DNA of 35,551 bases from DAITAZ01 sp036824045 (GTDB lineage Bacteria; Pseudomonadota; Gammaproteobacteria; Burkholderiales; Rhodocyclaceae): contig DAITAZ010000039.1 of assembly GCA_036824045.1 (NCBI GenBank), positions 1-35,551 of the forward strand, in the 5' to 3' direction. Below, one piece after another: positions 24,341 to 32,686 of this stretch (the first letter of the stretch is position 1; the number at the start of each line of letters is the position of its first letter). The notes beneath the pieces are model-generated. The model did not search any database. It was not told the origin of the DNA and was given only the letters and a program-made list of their open reading frames with translations. Position numbers and translations under genes: made by a program.

Positions 24341-25218
24341 GTCAGTGCTTCCAGTTGTATCTGCCGTACCCGCTCGCGGGTCAGGCCCAACTGATCCGCG
24401 AGTGCTTCAAGAGTGAGCGGCTCGCGACCATTCAGTCCGTAACGACTCTCGATCACCAAGCGCTGTCGCGCGTTCAACAAGGACAGCCAGTCACGCACCA
24501 GCCGCTCCACCTCCCCCTGATGGATCTGTCGGGCAGGATCGGTCGTTTCGGAATCCGCCAGGGATTCACCAATGGACAAAGCCGGGTCCATGTCCAAGGG
24601 GGCGTCCAGGGAGGCCACATGTTCATTCAGCGCCAATACCTGACGGACTTCATCCACGGGCTTGTCGAGAAGATGGGCAATCTCCTCAATGGAACGGTCA
24701 CTGCCGCCTCCAGACTCGATACTACGCTGGGTCCGTAGTACCTGATTGAGCTCCTTGATCACGTGCACCGGTAAGCGGATCGTGCGGGACTGATTCATGA
24801 TCGCCCGCTCGATGTTCTGCCGAATCCACCACGTTGCGTAGGTGGAAAACCTGAAACCCCGCTCCGGATCGAATTTCTCGAGCGCATGCATGAGGCCCAG
24901 ATTGCCTTCTTCGATGAGATCCAGCAAAGGCAGGCCGCGGTTGAGGTAGTGCTTGGCGATATTCACCACCAGACGCAAGTTGTGCTCAACCATTTTTTGC
25001 CGGGCGCCAAAGTCCCCCAAACGAACAAGCCGGGCGAGGTTCAATTCCTCGTCCGGCTTGAGCAGAGGGTTAGCCCCAATCTGGTTCAGATACAGCTGAG
25101 TAACGTCGCTCTGGAACTCGCTTTCGAACAAACTTTTGTCCCCCCCTTCATGCTCGGGGGGCAATGCCAATTCACCGTCACCCAGTTCGTCTTCGTCGGA
25201 GGGGATGACGCCGGACAT
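24286..25218 (-). CDS. rpoS: RNA polymerase sigma factor RpoS
   Basis: RpoS (310 aa) is the general stress and stationary-phase sigma factor. Region 1.2 includes SDVTQLYLNQIGANPLL. Region 2 has MVEHNLRLVVNIAKHYLNRG, LDLIEEGNLGLMHALEKFD and FSTYATWWIRQNIERA. Region 3 has SIEEIAHLLDKPVDEVR. Region 4.2 carries LTLEALADQLGLTRERVRQI. The ATG at 25218 follows nlpD by 9 nt. In E. coli the main rpoS promoter lies inside nlpD, so that is expected here but not shown. The gene end overlaps mltB on the opposite strand. Confidence 0.97.
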   Translation of the reverse strand: MSGVIPSDEDELGDGELALPPEHEGGDKSLFESEFQSDVTQLYLNQIGANPLLKPDEELNLARLVRLGDFGARQKMVEHNLRLVVNIAKHYLNRGLPLLDLIEEGNLGLMHALEKFDPERGFRFSTYATWWIRQNIERAIMNQSRTIRLPVHVIKELNQVLRTQRSIESGGGSDRSIEEIAHLLDKPVDEVRQVLALNEHVASLDAPLDMDPALSIGESLADSETTDPARQIHQGEVERLVRDWLSLLNARQRLVIESRYGLNGREPLTLEALADQLGLTRERVRQIQLEALTQLRRLLRRDGVDKDSLI

Positions 25219-25227
25219 GAGCCTGAC

Positions 25228-26370
25228 TCAACGAGGAGGCAGCACCTTGGCCGGATCGATGGGTTTACCGTTCCGGCGAATCTCGAAGTGTAGCTTGGGC
25301 TGATCGGCGTCGCTGCTGCCGAGTTCCGCAATTTTCATCCCCTTGCTCACCGCCTGACCCTCCTTAACCAGTATCCGACTGTTATGAGCATACACGCTCA
25401 GGAAGGTTTTATTGTGCTGAACAATCACCAGATTGCCATAACCACGAATAGCCGTCCCTGTATAGGACACTTTGCCATCCGCCGCGGCGAGCACCGGACT
25501 ACCCGTCTTCCCGGCGAAATCCAGCCCCTTGTTGGACGGCTCACTGAACCCGGCCGAGACCTTGGCGTCATGCGGCCACCCCCAGTCCACGCCTTCGCCC
25601 CCCATCATCGGCTCGGCCACTTTAGCCGGCGCTACCGCCTCGGGCTTGGCTTCCTGTTTGGGCGAATCGACGGGCTTCGCTTCTTGGGCCTTGACCTCTG
25701 GCTTGGGCTGCACGTCTACGGGCTTCACGTCAGGCTTCGGCTCAACCTTGATGGCACCCGCAACCGCAGGAGCGACCACTGCCACAGCCGCCTTCTCTTC
25801 CGGTTTGCGCGCCTGAGCTAACGCCGCCTCACTATAGGGCTGCTTTCCGCCTTTTGGATCACGCTTGAGCCCGTTGGCGGCGCTTCCAGCAACCGGCAAG
25901 GGAACGGCCGCAACCCCTGGAGGAGCACTCAACGGTTTGACCTCAGGCCCGGCGGACACCGGCACAGGCCGAGTGACAGCAGTGCTCGGCACCGTAGAAG
26001 ACGAAGCCCCGCCCCCATCGGGCGACGTCATGCGCAATTGCTGACCAACCTTGATCACCGAGGGATCAGCCAAACTGTTCCAGACAGCCACGTCCTTGTA
26101 GTTCTGGCCATGGTCCAAGGCAATGCTATAAAGGGTATCGCCTTTCTTGACGGTATAAACCTCTGCCTTACCCGGAGGCAATCCCCGTGCAGGCTCCGCC
26201 GGAGCCTGCGAGGTAACTGGCGCGCTGGCCCCACCGGCACCCACGGGAGGACGCGCCCCCTCGGATACAGGAGCGGGCGCCTTGCTGGCACACCCGGCGA
26301 CTAAAACCCCTGCCACCAGGACACATCCGAAACCGAAGTACTTTGATGCAGCCACCCTGAATCCTCTCAT
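25228..26370 (-). CDS. nlpD: NlpD, LysM/LytM lipoprotein activator of cell-separation amidases
   Basis: NlpD (380 aa) is an outer-membrane lipoprotein that activates murein amidases (AmiC) during division. The lipobox LVAGC gives Cys27. One LysM domain (VYTVKKGDTLYSIALDHG, about 71-113) binds peptidoglycan. A long Pro/Lys/Glu/Val-rich linker contains repeated KPEVK-type segments. The C-terminal M23/LytM domain has NKGLDFAGK, where the zinc His is replaced by Asn, so it is degenerate and non-catalytic as in NlpD/EnvC. The ATG at 26370 overlaps the pcm stop (ATGA). Confidence 0.95.
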   Translation of the reverse strand: MRGFRVAASKYFGFGCVLVAGVLVAGCASKAPAPVSEGARPPVGAGGASAPVTSQAPAEPARGLPPGKAEVYTVKKGDTLYSIALDHGQNYKDVAVWNSLADPSVIKVGQQLRMTSPDGGGASSSTVPSTAVTRPVPVSAGPEVKPLSAPPGVAAVPLPVAGSAANGLKRDPKGGKQPYSEAALAQARKPEEKAAVAVVAPAVAGAIKVEPKPDVKPVDVQPKPEVKAQEAKPVDSPKQEAKPEAVAPAKVAEPMMGGEGVDWGWPHDAKVSAGFSEPSNKGLDFAGKTGSPVLAAADGKVSYTGTAIRGYGNLVIVQHNKTFLSVYAHNSRILVKEGQAVSKGMKIAELGSSDADQPKLHFEIRRNGKPIDPAKVLPPR

Positions 26371-26996
26371 TCCAGCCCTGTTAGAAGCGGCACGAAGCGA
26401 ACCGGATCAAGCCTCGCCTCGACGAAACCCTGCTCTTGCCTTTCGATGAGCGTCAGCACTTGATCGCCGACGCCGACAGGCACCACCAAACGCCCCCCTA
26501 CCGCCAACTGCTGGACCAATGGCAACGGAACCTTTGGCGCCCCGGCAGCGACCAGAATTGTATCGAACGGCGCAGCCTCTGGAAGCCCCAGATTGCCGTC
26601 AGCATGCTTAAAGCGAACGCGGCTGAGCCCAAGCTGTTTTAAATTTGCTCGAGCCTTGGCCAATAACGCACCAATCCGTTCAATTGCGAAGACATCTTTG
26701 GAGAGCTGCGCGAGTACAGCTGTCTGGTAACCACATCCCGCACCAACATCGAGCACTTTGCCCAATTCCCGATCCCGGATGGCAAGCTCAATCATCCGCG
26801 CAACGACAAATGGCTGCGAAATCGTTTGCTGAAAACCGAGGGGCAAGGCTGTATCGTCATAGGCCCGACTGGCGAGCGCCTCTTCCACAAAAAGATGGCG
26901 CGGCACTTGCCCCATCGCCGCCAGTACCCGAGGCTCCCGAATACCCTGCTCACGCAAACGCTCGACCATCCGCGCGCGCGTGCGGAGGGAAGTCAT
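26367..26996 (-). CDS. pcm: Protein-L-isoaspartate O-methyltransferase
   Basis: Pcm (209 aa, as in E. coli) methylates isoaspartyl residues using SAM to repair aged proteins. It has FQQTISQPFVVARMIELA (substrate site), VLDVGAGCGYQTAVLAQL (SAM motif I) and DTILVAAGAPKVP. The ATG at 26996 is chosen because AAAGGGATAGGG precedes it and the protein then begins MTSLRTRARMVERL, as in homologues; upstream TTG/GTG codons overlap surE and lack a ribosome-binding site. It lies 20 nt after surE and overlaps nlpD by 4 nt. Confidence 0.96.
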   Translation of the reverse strand: MTSLRTRARMVERLREQGIREPRVLAAMGQVPRHLFVEEALASRAYDDTALPLGFQQTISQPFVVARMIELAIRDRELGKVLDVGAGCGYQTAVLAQLSKDVFAIERIGALLAKARANLKQLGLSRVRFKHADGNLGLPEAAPFDTILVAAGAPKVPLPLVQQLAVGGRLVVPVGVGDQVLTLIERQEQGFVEARLDPVRFVPLLTGLE

Positions 26997-27016
26997 CCCT
27001 ATCCCTTTCTTATCGC

Positions 27017-27760
27017 TCACCTTTTGAGCCAATCGGCAACAGTAGCAATCTGGGAATTATGCGTCAGATCAATCTGCAGAGGTGTCACCGACACGTAACC
27101 GTCGGCCACGGCACCGAAATCGGTCCCCTCGCCCGCATCTTGCGCCTCTCCGGCTGCTCCGATCCAATACACGGTCTGCCCTCGAGGGTTCTTCGCCTGG
27201 ATCACGGGCTCAGCCTTATGCCGCTTGCCCAACCGCGTCACACGAACACCCTTCATCGCCACCAGCGGAAGGTTCGGCACATTGACATTCAGTAGCGTTG
27301 GCAATTTCAAGGGCACTTGAGCAAGACGCATTACAAGATCTACCGCCACGGAGGCGGCAGATTCAAGATGCTCTGCACTCTTGTCAGCAAGGGAAACCGC
27401 AATAGACGGTATTCCCAGCAAGAATCCCTCCGTTGCCGCCGCAACAGTCCCGGAGTAAATAGTGTCGTCTCCCATGTTGGCGCCATGGTTAATTCCCGAA
27501 ACGACCACATCAGGCAAACTGGCAAGCAAGCCCGTCACCGCAAGATGCACACAATCGGTTGGCGTGCCATTTACGTACAGAAAACCGTTGGGAGCCTCAC
27601 GTACGATTAGAGGGCGGTCCAGCGTCAGAGAATTGCTCGCACCGGAGCGATCCCGCTCGGGCGCAACAACTGTAACGTTCCCGCACGCGCGCAATGCCGC
27701 CGCCAATGCGCTAATGCCTGGCGCAAAGTAACCATCATCGTTGCTGACAAGGATATTCAT
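27017..27760 (-). CDS. surE: 5'/3'-nucleotidase SurE
   Basis: SurE (247 aa) is a stationary-phase survival nucleotidase and exopolyphosphatase. The metal site is N7-D8-D9 in MNILVSNDDGYFAPG, with Ser39 in RSGASNSLTLDRPL and SGINHGANMGDD carrying a conserved Asn. The ATG at 27760 matches the family start; the in-frame extension to 27796 is nonconserved. No strong ribosome-binding site is present. It heads the surE-pcm-nlpD-rpoS operon, whose members share a role in stationary-phase maintenance. Confidence 0.97.
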   Translation of the reverse strand: MNILVSNDDGYFAPGISALAAALRACGNVTVVAPERDRSGASNSLTLDRPLIVREAPNGFLYVNGTPTDCVHLAVTGLLASLPDVVVSGINHGANMGDDTIYSGTVAAATEGFLLGIPSIAVSLADKSAEHLESAASVAVDLVMRLAQVPLKLPTLLNVNVPNLPLVAMKGVRVTRLGKRHKAEPVIQAKNPRGQTVYWIGAAGEAQDAGEGTDFGAVADGYVSVTPLQIDLTHNSQIATVADWLKR

Positions 27761-27788
27761 GCTGGCACCGCTGAAGTAGCGGAAGACT

Positions 27789-27828
27789 TCGAGCAACCGC
27801 TCGACAAGAATGTCTGCGAGTGCAGACA
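27789..27828 (-). other. Two tandem hairpins between tRNA-Pro and surE
   Basis: Perfect inverted repeats TGTCTGC-GAGT-GCAGACA (27811-27828) and TCGAGC-AACC-GCTCGA (27789-27804) lie back to back in the 80-nt tRNA-Pro/surE spacer. Neither has a U-tract, so they are not classical terminators. They could be processing or mRNA-stability elements. Confidence 0.5.
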
Positions 27829-27840
27829 GGGGAATCTAGA

Positions 27841-27917
27841 TGGTCGGGGCGAGAAGATTCGAACTTCCGACCCCCTGCACCCCATGCAGGTGCGCTACCA
27901 GGCTGCGCTACGCCCCG
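27841..27917 (-). tRNA. tRNA-Pro (GGG)
   Basis: This 77-nt tRNA has an encoded CCA (27841-27843). The acceptor CGGGGCG pairs with CGCCCCG. The anticodon arm is CCTGC-ATGGGGT-GCAGG with anticodon GGG. The T loop is TTCGAAT. It is transcribed from its own strong -10 inside the merR 3' end. Confidence 0.97.
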
Positions 27918-27929
27918 ACACAATTAAAC

Positions 27930-27958
27930 ATTATACACTATTTCAGCGGATTTCCCCA
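27930..27958 (-). promoter_or_regulatory. Promoter of tRNA-Pro
   Basis: On the minus strand a perfect TATAAT (27930-27935) lies 12 nt before the mature 5' end. At 17 nt upstream is TGGGGA (27953-27958), a poor -35. The promoter overlaps the last codons of merR (ends 27943), so tRNA-Pro is probably expressed separately from the thrS-merR operon. Confidence 0.65.
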
Positions 27959-28350
27959 GCGTTTTGACCTTCAACCGTCCCACATTCAGCCCTGAGCAAC
28001 CCGAGCACAGCCTCCAGTTCACCACGAACCTCACTTAGCGACAACGGCTTAACCAGCCTGGATTCTTCAGCCGTCCTCGCCGAGCCCTCCTCCAAACGAT
28101 TGCGGGCCCCGCTAATGGTAAAGCCTTCATCGTAAAGCAACTCCCGGATTCGACGCACCAACAGCACTTCGTGATGCTGATAGTAGCGGCGGTTACCCCT
28201 GCGCTTCACAGGCTTCAGCTGGGTAAACTCCTGCTCCCAGTACCGCAAGACATGTGGCTTAACGCCACAAAGCTCGCTCACCTCGCCAATGGTGAAATAG
28301 CGTTTGGCGGGAATCGGAGGCAATTCTGCCTTAGCGTGGCTCGTTGTCAT
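27943..28350 (-). CDS. MerR-family transcriptional regulator
   Basis: This 135-aa regulator has an N-terminal winged helix: KRYFTIGEVSELCGVKPHVL followed by RYWEQEF, then RRGNRRYYQHHEVLLVRRI. The C-terminal half is a short helix (LSEVRGELEAVLGLLRAE) without conserved metal-binding Cys pairs, so it is not a metal sensor of the CueR/ZntR type. The position after ihfA is conserved in betaproteobacteria and other proteobacteria; the effector is unknown. The ATG at 28350 overlaps the ihfA end by 20 nt, suggesting coupled translation. Confidence 0.92.
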   Translation of the reverse strand: MTTSHAKAELPPIPAKRYFTIGEVSELCGVKPHVLRYWEQEFTQLKPVKRRGNRRYYQHHEVLLVRRIRELLYDEGFTISGARNRLEEGSARTAEESRLVKPLSLSEVRGELEAVLGLLRAECGTVEGQNAGEIR

Positions 28351-28636
28351 TGCTCAGCGCTTCCACCGCCGATTTGAGCTTCTGGCTAGCATGGAACGTC
28401 ACAACCCGTCTGGCAGTGATCGGGATTTCCTCACCGGTCTTGGGATTGCGACCGGGCCGCTGAGGTTTGTCGCGCAACTGAAAATTGCCAAACCCGGACA
28501 GTTTGACGCTATCCCCTTCCTCAAGCGCGGTACGGATTTCCTCAAAAAAGGCTTCCACCATATCTTTGGCTTCCCGCTTGTTCAAGCCAACCCGCTCAAA
28601 CAGCAGATCCGCCAGCTCGGCCTTTGTCAAAGTCAT
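28331..28636 (-). CDS. ihfA: Integration host factor subunit alpha
   Basis: IHF-alpha (101 aa) is a DNA-bending nucleoid protein that works as a heterodimer with IHF-beta. It has MTLTKAELADLLFERVGLNK, then VKLSGFGNFQLRDKPQRPG, and the beta-arm RNPKTGEEIPITARRVVTF, whose Pro intercalates into DNA. The ATG at 28636 follows pheT by 20 nt. The pheST-ihfA order is the same as in E. coli, where ihfA is himA. Confidence 0.98.
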   Translation of the reverse strand: MTLTKAELADLLFERVGLNKREAKDMVEAFFEEIRTALEEGDSVKLSGFGNFQLRDKPQRPGRNPKTGEEIPITARRVVTFHASQKLKSAVEALSNDNEPR

Positions 28637-28656
28637 GTTCTGGCCTTCCCTGAGTG

Positions 28657-31035
28657 TTACGCGCGAAGCCGGGCAGAGAACTTTTCGCGGGCGATCCGCT
28701 CAAGCTGGGAAACCACTGCATCCGCCTCGGCATCTTCCAAAGTCTTTTGAGTATCTTGCATAACCATACGGAAAGCAAGACTTTTTTCCCCCGCAGGTAT
28801 GCCCTTGCCCTGATACAGATCGAAGAGTTCAATACTCCTCACAACCGCGGGCGCATGCGCTCTCATGGCAGCAAGAACATCCCTTGCGGCCACCCTCTCG
28901 CTCATCACCAAAGCAAGATCACGGACAACCGCAGGAGTATTCGCCAAAGTGACGTACTTCGGCAAAGTTCGCTGGAGCAGCGCATCGAGTTCAATCTCGA
29001 AAACCACTGGCGGGCTTCCCAAGTCGTACTCTTGCACCCACCGGGGATGCAACTCGCCAATCCAGCCAATTGGACGCCCGCCCAACGCCACCCGTGCGCT
29101 ACGCCCCGGATGCAACGCAGGATGAACGGCCGGCTCGAACTCTGCCTCCGCCGGCAACAACAGGGCTTCGAGATCCCCTTTAACGTCAAAGAAATCCGTA
29201 CGGCGGCTTGGGCTTCCCCACTGATCCGGCGCAACGCTGCCGCCGGCAAGTGCCCCCATTCGCAACGGCTGGTCGAACCCTGGAACGACTTGCGCCGATT
29301 CACTGCGAGCGAAGCACCGCCCAATCTCGAACACCCGTACCCGATCAGTCCGCCGCTTCAGATTGGTGATCAGGTTCCCCACCAAGCCGCCGATCAGGCT
29401 CGAGCGCATGACCCCCATCTGGCTGGCAATAGGATTGGCCAGCACAACCGGCGAATCATTACCTGCAAAATCCCGCTCCCAAGCAGCGTCCACGAACGCG
29501 AAATTCACGACTTCCTGATAACCACGGCCAACCATTGCATGACGGAGCGCCCACACCGATCGCTTGTCCTCTGGAACCGGAAGGATGTCGACTCGCGCCA
29601 GGGGTGCAGGCGCCGGAATGTTGTCATAACCGTGCAGGCGGGCAAGCTCTTCGATGAAATCCTCTTCTATCGCGAGGTCAAAGCGATACGAAGGGGGGGC
29701 AACCACGAAGTTTTCCCCGTTGCGCTCATACCTTACATCCATGCCTTTAAGGAGGGCTTCGATCCGGTCCGCGCCAAACTTAATGCCAAGCACTCGCTCC
29801 ACCCGGGAACACCGTACACCAACGGCAGGCCTTTTCGGCAACGATGCCTGCACTTCGGCAACCGTGACCGGACCAGCTTCGCCACCACAGATAGCCAGCA
29901 CAAGCTCACTCGCGCGTTCAATCGCCCTGCCCGCGCCCTCAAAATCCACGCCGCGTTCAAAACGATACGATGCATCACTGGAGAAGCCAAAGCGCCGCGC
30001 TCGACCTGCAATCGCATCTGGACTGAAGAAAGCGCTTTCGAGGAAGATCTCAGTCGTATCCTCGCCAATACCCGAGTGCTCTCCCCCCATCACACCCGCC
30101 ATCGCCAAAGCCTTCTCGTCATCCGCGATCAAGAGTACGTCCTGATCCAGCTTGAGCACCTGACCGTTGAGCAGTGTCAGGCTTTCCCCTGGCCTCGCAC
30201 GCCGGACATGCACTGCCCCATGCAACCGGGCGTTGTCGAATGCATGGAGCGGCTGACCGATCTCGAGCATGACGTAGTTGGTGATATCCACCAAGGCACT
30301 GATCGGTCGCAGACCGCTACGCTCAAGCCGCGAACGCATCCAGTCGGGAATTGTCGCCCGCGGATTAACGGCAGTAATTACGCGCCCGAGATAGCGTGGA
30401 CAATCCGCCGGACTGTCCAGCACCACGTTCCGCGCCAGAGTGGACTTCACGGGCACCACCGCAGCCGACGGAGCACGCAGCGTCTTCCCCGTCAAAGCCG
30501 ACACTTCCCGGGCGATCCCCAGCACACTCAGGCAATCCGCCCGATTTGGCGTGAGCTTGATGGTGAACAACTGCTCGTCCAGTTGCCGGGCCGTTCTCAG
30601 ATCGACACCGACCTCATAGCACGAAGGAAGCTCCATCAAACCGCCATGCCCATCGCCAAGGCCCAGTTCCCGCTCTGAACACAACATTCCGAACGATTCA
30701 ATTCCCCGGACTTTGGCCGCTTTAATCGAGAGCCCCGGCAAGCTAGCGCCGACCCGTGCGCAGGCAACCGTCAGCCCTGGTGCCACATTCGGCGCGCCAC
30801 AAACAATTTGCAATGGCGCTGAATCCCCAACGTCCACCGCACACAGCTTCAGCTTGTCAGCCCCGGGGTGTTTCTCAGCAGTAAGCACGCGCCCCACGAC
30901 TACACCGCTAAACGCTGGGCCAGCCGGTTGCATAGCCTCAACTTCAAGCCCTGCCATGGTCAGCAAGCGGCCAAGGGCCTCACTATCCAGTTCGGGATCG
31001 ACAAAACTGCGAAGCCAGGATTCAGGGAATTGCAT
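28657..31035 (-). CDS. pheT: Phenylalanine-tRNA ligase beta subunit
   Basis: PheT (792 aa) is the beta subunit of the alpha2beta2 PheRS. The order is: an N-terminal MQFPESWLRSFVDPELDSEA segment, a tRNA-binding EMAP-like domain (about 40-150, GVVVGRVLTAEKHPGADKLK), the B3/B4 editing domain (about 210-380), B5 (about 400-470), a degenerate catalytic core (about 480-680) and the C-terminal RRM-like FDX-ACB anticodon domain (about 698-790). The ATG at 31035 lies 2 nt after the pheS stop, so translation is coupled. Full length and intact. Confidence 0.98.
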   Translation of the reverse strand: MQFPESWLRSFVDPELDSEALGRLLTMAGLEVEAMQPAGPAFSGVVVGRVLTAEKHPGADKLKLCAVDVGDSAPLQIVCGAPNVAPGLTVACARVGASLPGLSIKAAKVRGIESFGMLCSERELGLGDGHGGLMELPSCYEVGVDLRTARQLDEQLFTIKLTPNRADCLSVLGIAREVSALTGKTLRAPSAAVVPVKSTLARNVVLDSPADCPRYLGRVITAVNPRATIPDWMRSRLERSGLRPISALVDITNYVMLEIGQPLHAFDNARLHGAVHVRRARPGESLTLLNGQVLKLDQDVLLIADDEKALAMAGVMGGEHSGIGEDTTEIFLESAFFSPDAIAGRARRFGFSSDASYRFERGVDFEGAGRAIERASELVLAICGGEAGPVTVAEVQASLPKRPAVGVRCSRVERVLGIKFGADRIEALLKGMDVRYERNGENFVVAPPSYRFDLAIEEDFIEELARLHGYDNIPAPAPLARVDILPVPEDKRSVWALRHAMVGRGYQEVVNFAFVDAAWERDFAGNDSPVVLANPIASQMGVMRSSLIGGLVGNLITNLKRRTDRVRVFEIGRCFARSESAQVVPGFDQPLRMGALAGGSVAPDQWGSPSRRTDFFDVKGDLEALLLPAEAEFEPAVHPALHPGRSARVALGGRPIGWIGELHPRWVQEYDLGSPPVVFEIELDALLQRTLPKYVTLANTPAVVRDLALVMSERVAARDVLAAMRAHAPAVVRSIELFDLYQGKGIPAGEKSLAFRMVMQDTQKTLEDAEADAVVSQLERIAREKFSARLRA

Positions 31036-31037
31036 GG

Positions 31038-32063
31038 TTATCTGAACTGTTGAAGAAAACGCAAGTCGCCATCAAAAAACAGACGCAGGTCATTCACACC
31101 GTAGCGCAGCATCGTGAGCCGATCCGGCCCCATGCCGAAGGCAAAGCCGATGTATTTCTCACTGTCGATGTTCACGTGCTTGAGCACGTTCGGATGCACC
31201 ATTCCGCAACCGGCGATCTCCAGCCAGCCCGTGTGACTGCACACGCGGCAGCCATCTCCCCCGCAAAACACGCACCCCATGTCCACTTCCGCTGACGGTT
31301 CGGTAAACGGGAAGAAAGAAGGGCGAAAGCGGACTTTCAGATCAGGGCGCTCGAAGAATGCTCGCAAGAAGGCAGTGAACACCCCTTTCAGGTCGGCAAA
31401 GCTGACCGTCGTATCAATCCACAATCCTTCGACCTGATGAAACATCGGCGAATGTGTCGCATCGGAATCCACACGGTACACACGCCCCGGAGCAATCACT
31501 TTCAGAGGCGGCTCATGACTAAGCATGTAGCGGACCTGAATGGGGGAGGTGTGCGTCCTCAGTAGCACCCCTGGTGCGTTCTCAAGATAAAACGTGTCGT
31601 GCATCGAACGAGCCGGGTGGTTCTCCGGCGTGTTCAACGCGGTAAAGTTGTGAAAATCCGTTTCGATCTCGGGGCCATCGGCGACGTCGAAACCCATTGA
31701 GTGGAACAGGGTTTCGATCCGTTCCAGGGTTCGCGTAACAGGATGCATTCCGCCAGGGGGATTACCCCTCCCCGGCAAGGTCACATCCAGAGCCTCGGCA
31801 CGCAGCTGCGCCTCCAGCGCGGCGTTGCGCAATTGCGCGCGCCGTGTCTCCAGCGCAACCTCCACCTGCTGCTTGGCGGCGTTGATCTGCGCCCCTGCAG
31901 CCTTGCGCTCCTCGGCGGGCAATTTTCCCAACGCCTTCAGGAGCTCCGTCAGCGAACCGCTCTTGCCCAAGTACCGGGCCTTGGCCTGCTCCAGCAACGG
32001 AGCGTCGGTCACGGCGTCAAACTCGGTGACCGCCGCTGCAACTATCTGATCCAGATTTTCCAT
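31038..32063 (-). CDS. pheS: Phenylalanine-tRNA ligase alpha subunit
   Basis: PheS (341 aa) carries the catalytic site of PheRS. The N-terminal coiled coil (about 1-90) contacts tRNA. The class-II core includes HPVTRTLERIETLFHSMGFD, HTSPIQVRYM and the family end GFAFGMGPDRLTMLRYGVND. A four-Cys knuckle CVFCGGDGCRVC is inserted before GWLEIAGCGMVHPNVL; it has the CX2C-X4-CX2C spacing of a metal site, which E. coli PheS lacks. The ATG at 32063 has only GGTGA 3 nt upstream. An intrinsic terminator lies immediately upstream. Confidence 0.98.
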   Translation of the reverse strand: MENLDQIVAAAVTEFDAVTDAPLLEQAKARYLGKSGSLTELLKALGKLPAEERKAAGAQINAAKQQVEVALETRRAQLRNAALEAQLRAEALDVTLPGRGNPPGGMHPVTRTLERIETLFHSMGFDVADGPEIETDFHNFTALNTPENHPARSMHDTFYLENAPGVLLRTHTSPIQVRYMLSHEPPLKVIAPGRVYRVDSDATHSPMFHQVEGLWIDTTVSFADLKGVFTAFLRAFFERPDLKVRFRPSFFPFTEPSAEVDMGCVFCGGDGCRVCSHTGWLEIAGCGMVHPNVLKHVNIDSEKYIGFAFGMGPDRLTMLRYGVNDLRLFFDGDLRFLQQFR

Positions 32064-32074
32064 GAGTCACCAAC

Positions 32075-32099
32075 AAAAAAAGGAGGCAAAGCCTCCTTT
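32075..32099 (-). terminator. Intrinsic terminator between rplT and pheS (attenuator-like)
   Basis: On the minus strand GGAGGC (32091-32096 complement), loop TTT, GCCTCC (32082-32087 complement) is followed by seven T (32075-32081). The U-tract ends 11 nt before the pheS ATG. It sits inside an operon, so it should reduce rather than end pheST transcription. No Phe-rich leader peptide like E. coli PheM fits in the 53-nt gap. Confidence 0.8.
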
Positions 32100-32116
32100 C
32101 TTCGAGCCGGAAGGGC

Positions 32117-32476
32117 TTAACCGGCGAGACTTGCTTTGGCCTGACTGGCCAGTTGCGCGAACGCCGGCTTGTCGAAAACAGCCAGATCGGCCAGAACCTT
32201 GCGGTCCACCTCGATGGCTGCCTTTTTTAGACCATTCATGAACTTGCTGTAGGACAGACCCAATTCACGAGAGGCCGCGTTGATACGGGCAATCCACAGC
32301 GCACGAAACTGGCGCTTACGCTGGCGACGATCGCGGTAGGCATACTGCCCCGCCTTCATCACCGCCTGCTTGGCGATCCGGTAAACGTTCTTGCGACGGC
32401 CGCGATAACCCTTGGCCTGATCGAGGACCTTCTTGTGGCGCGCACGCGCCGTTACACCGCGTTTAACTCGAGGCAT
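32117..32476 (-). CDS. rplT: 50S ribosomal protein L20
   Basis: L20 (119 aa, standard) is an early-assembly rRNA-binding protein. It begins MPRVKRGVTARARHKKVLDQ and has AKGYRGRRKNVYRIAKQAVM, then RKRQFRALWIARINAA. AAGGAG lies ~9 nt before the ATG. It follows rpmI by 12 nt. In E. coli, L20 represses translation of rpmI-rplT by binding the mRNA, so the leader upstream of rpmI deserves notice. Confidence 0.99.
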   Translation of the reverse strand: MPRVKRGVTARARHKKVLDQAKGYRGRRKNVYRIAKQAVMKAGQYAYRDRRQRKRQFRALWIARINAASRELGLSYSKFMNGLKKAAIEVDRKVLADLAVFDKPAFAQLASQAKASLAG

Positions 32477-32488
32477 TTGCGACTCTCC

Positions 32489-32686
32489 TTAGGCGTAGGG
32501 CAACATTGCGCGAATCAGACCTTCATCCGCCGCATGCACTGAAGTCATGCCACGCAGATGACGCTTGTTCTTGGTCGTCTTCTTGGTCAGGATATGTCGC
32601 TTGAACGCCTGCGACCGCTTGATTCCGCCACTGGAGCGGACCTTAAACCGCTTCGCAGCGGCTTTCTTGGTTTTCATCTTCGGCAT
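32489..32686 (-). CDS. rpmI: 50S ribosomal protein L35
   Basis: L35 (65 aa, full length) is a very basic large-subunit protein. It begins MPKMKTKKAAAKRFKVRSSG and contains RHILTKKTTKNKRHLRG. The ATG at 32686 has AGGAG about 8 nt upstream; a longer in-frame start is rejected because L35 conventionally starts MPKMKT. It precedes rplT and follows infC after a 154-nt leader. Confidence 0.99.
   Translation of the reverse strand: MPKMKTKKAAAKRFKVRSSGGIKRSQAFKRHILTKKTTKNKRHLRGMTSVHAADEGLIRAMLPYA

Noticed and set aside
28654..30678. 674-codon open frame on the plus strand inside pheT
   Set aside because: It is fully antisense to an intact pheT; its His/Arg/Pro-rich product is a mirror artefact.
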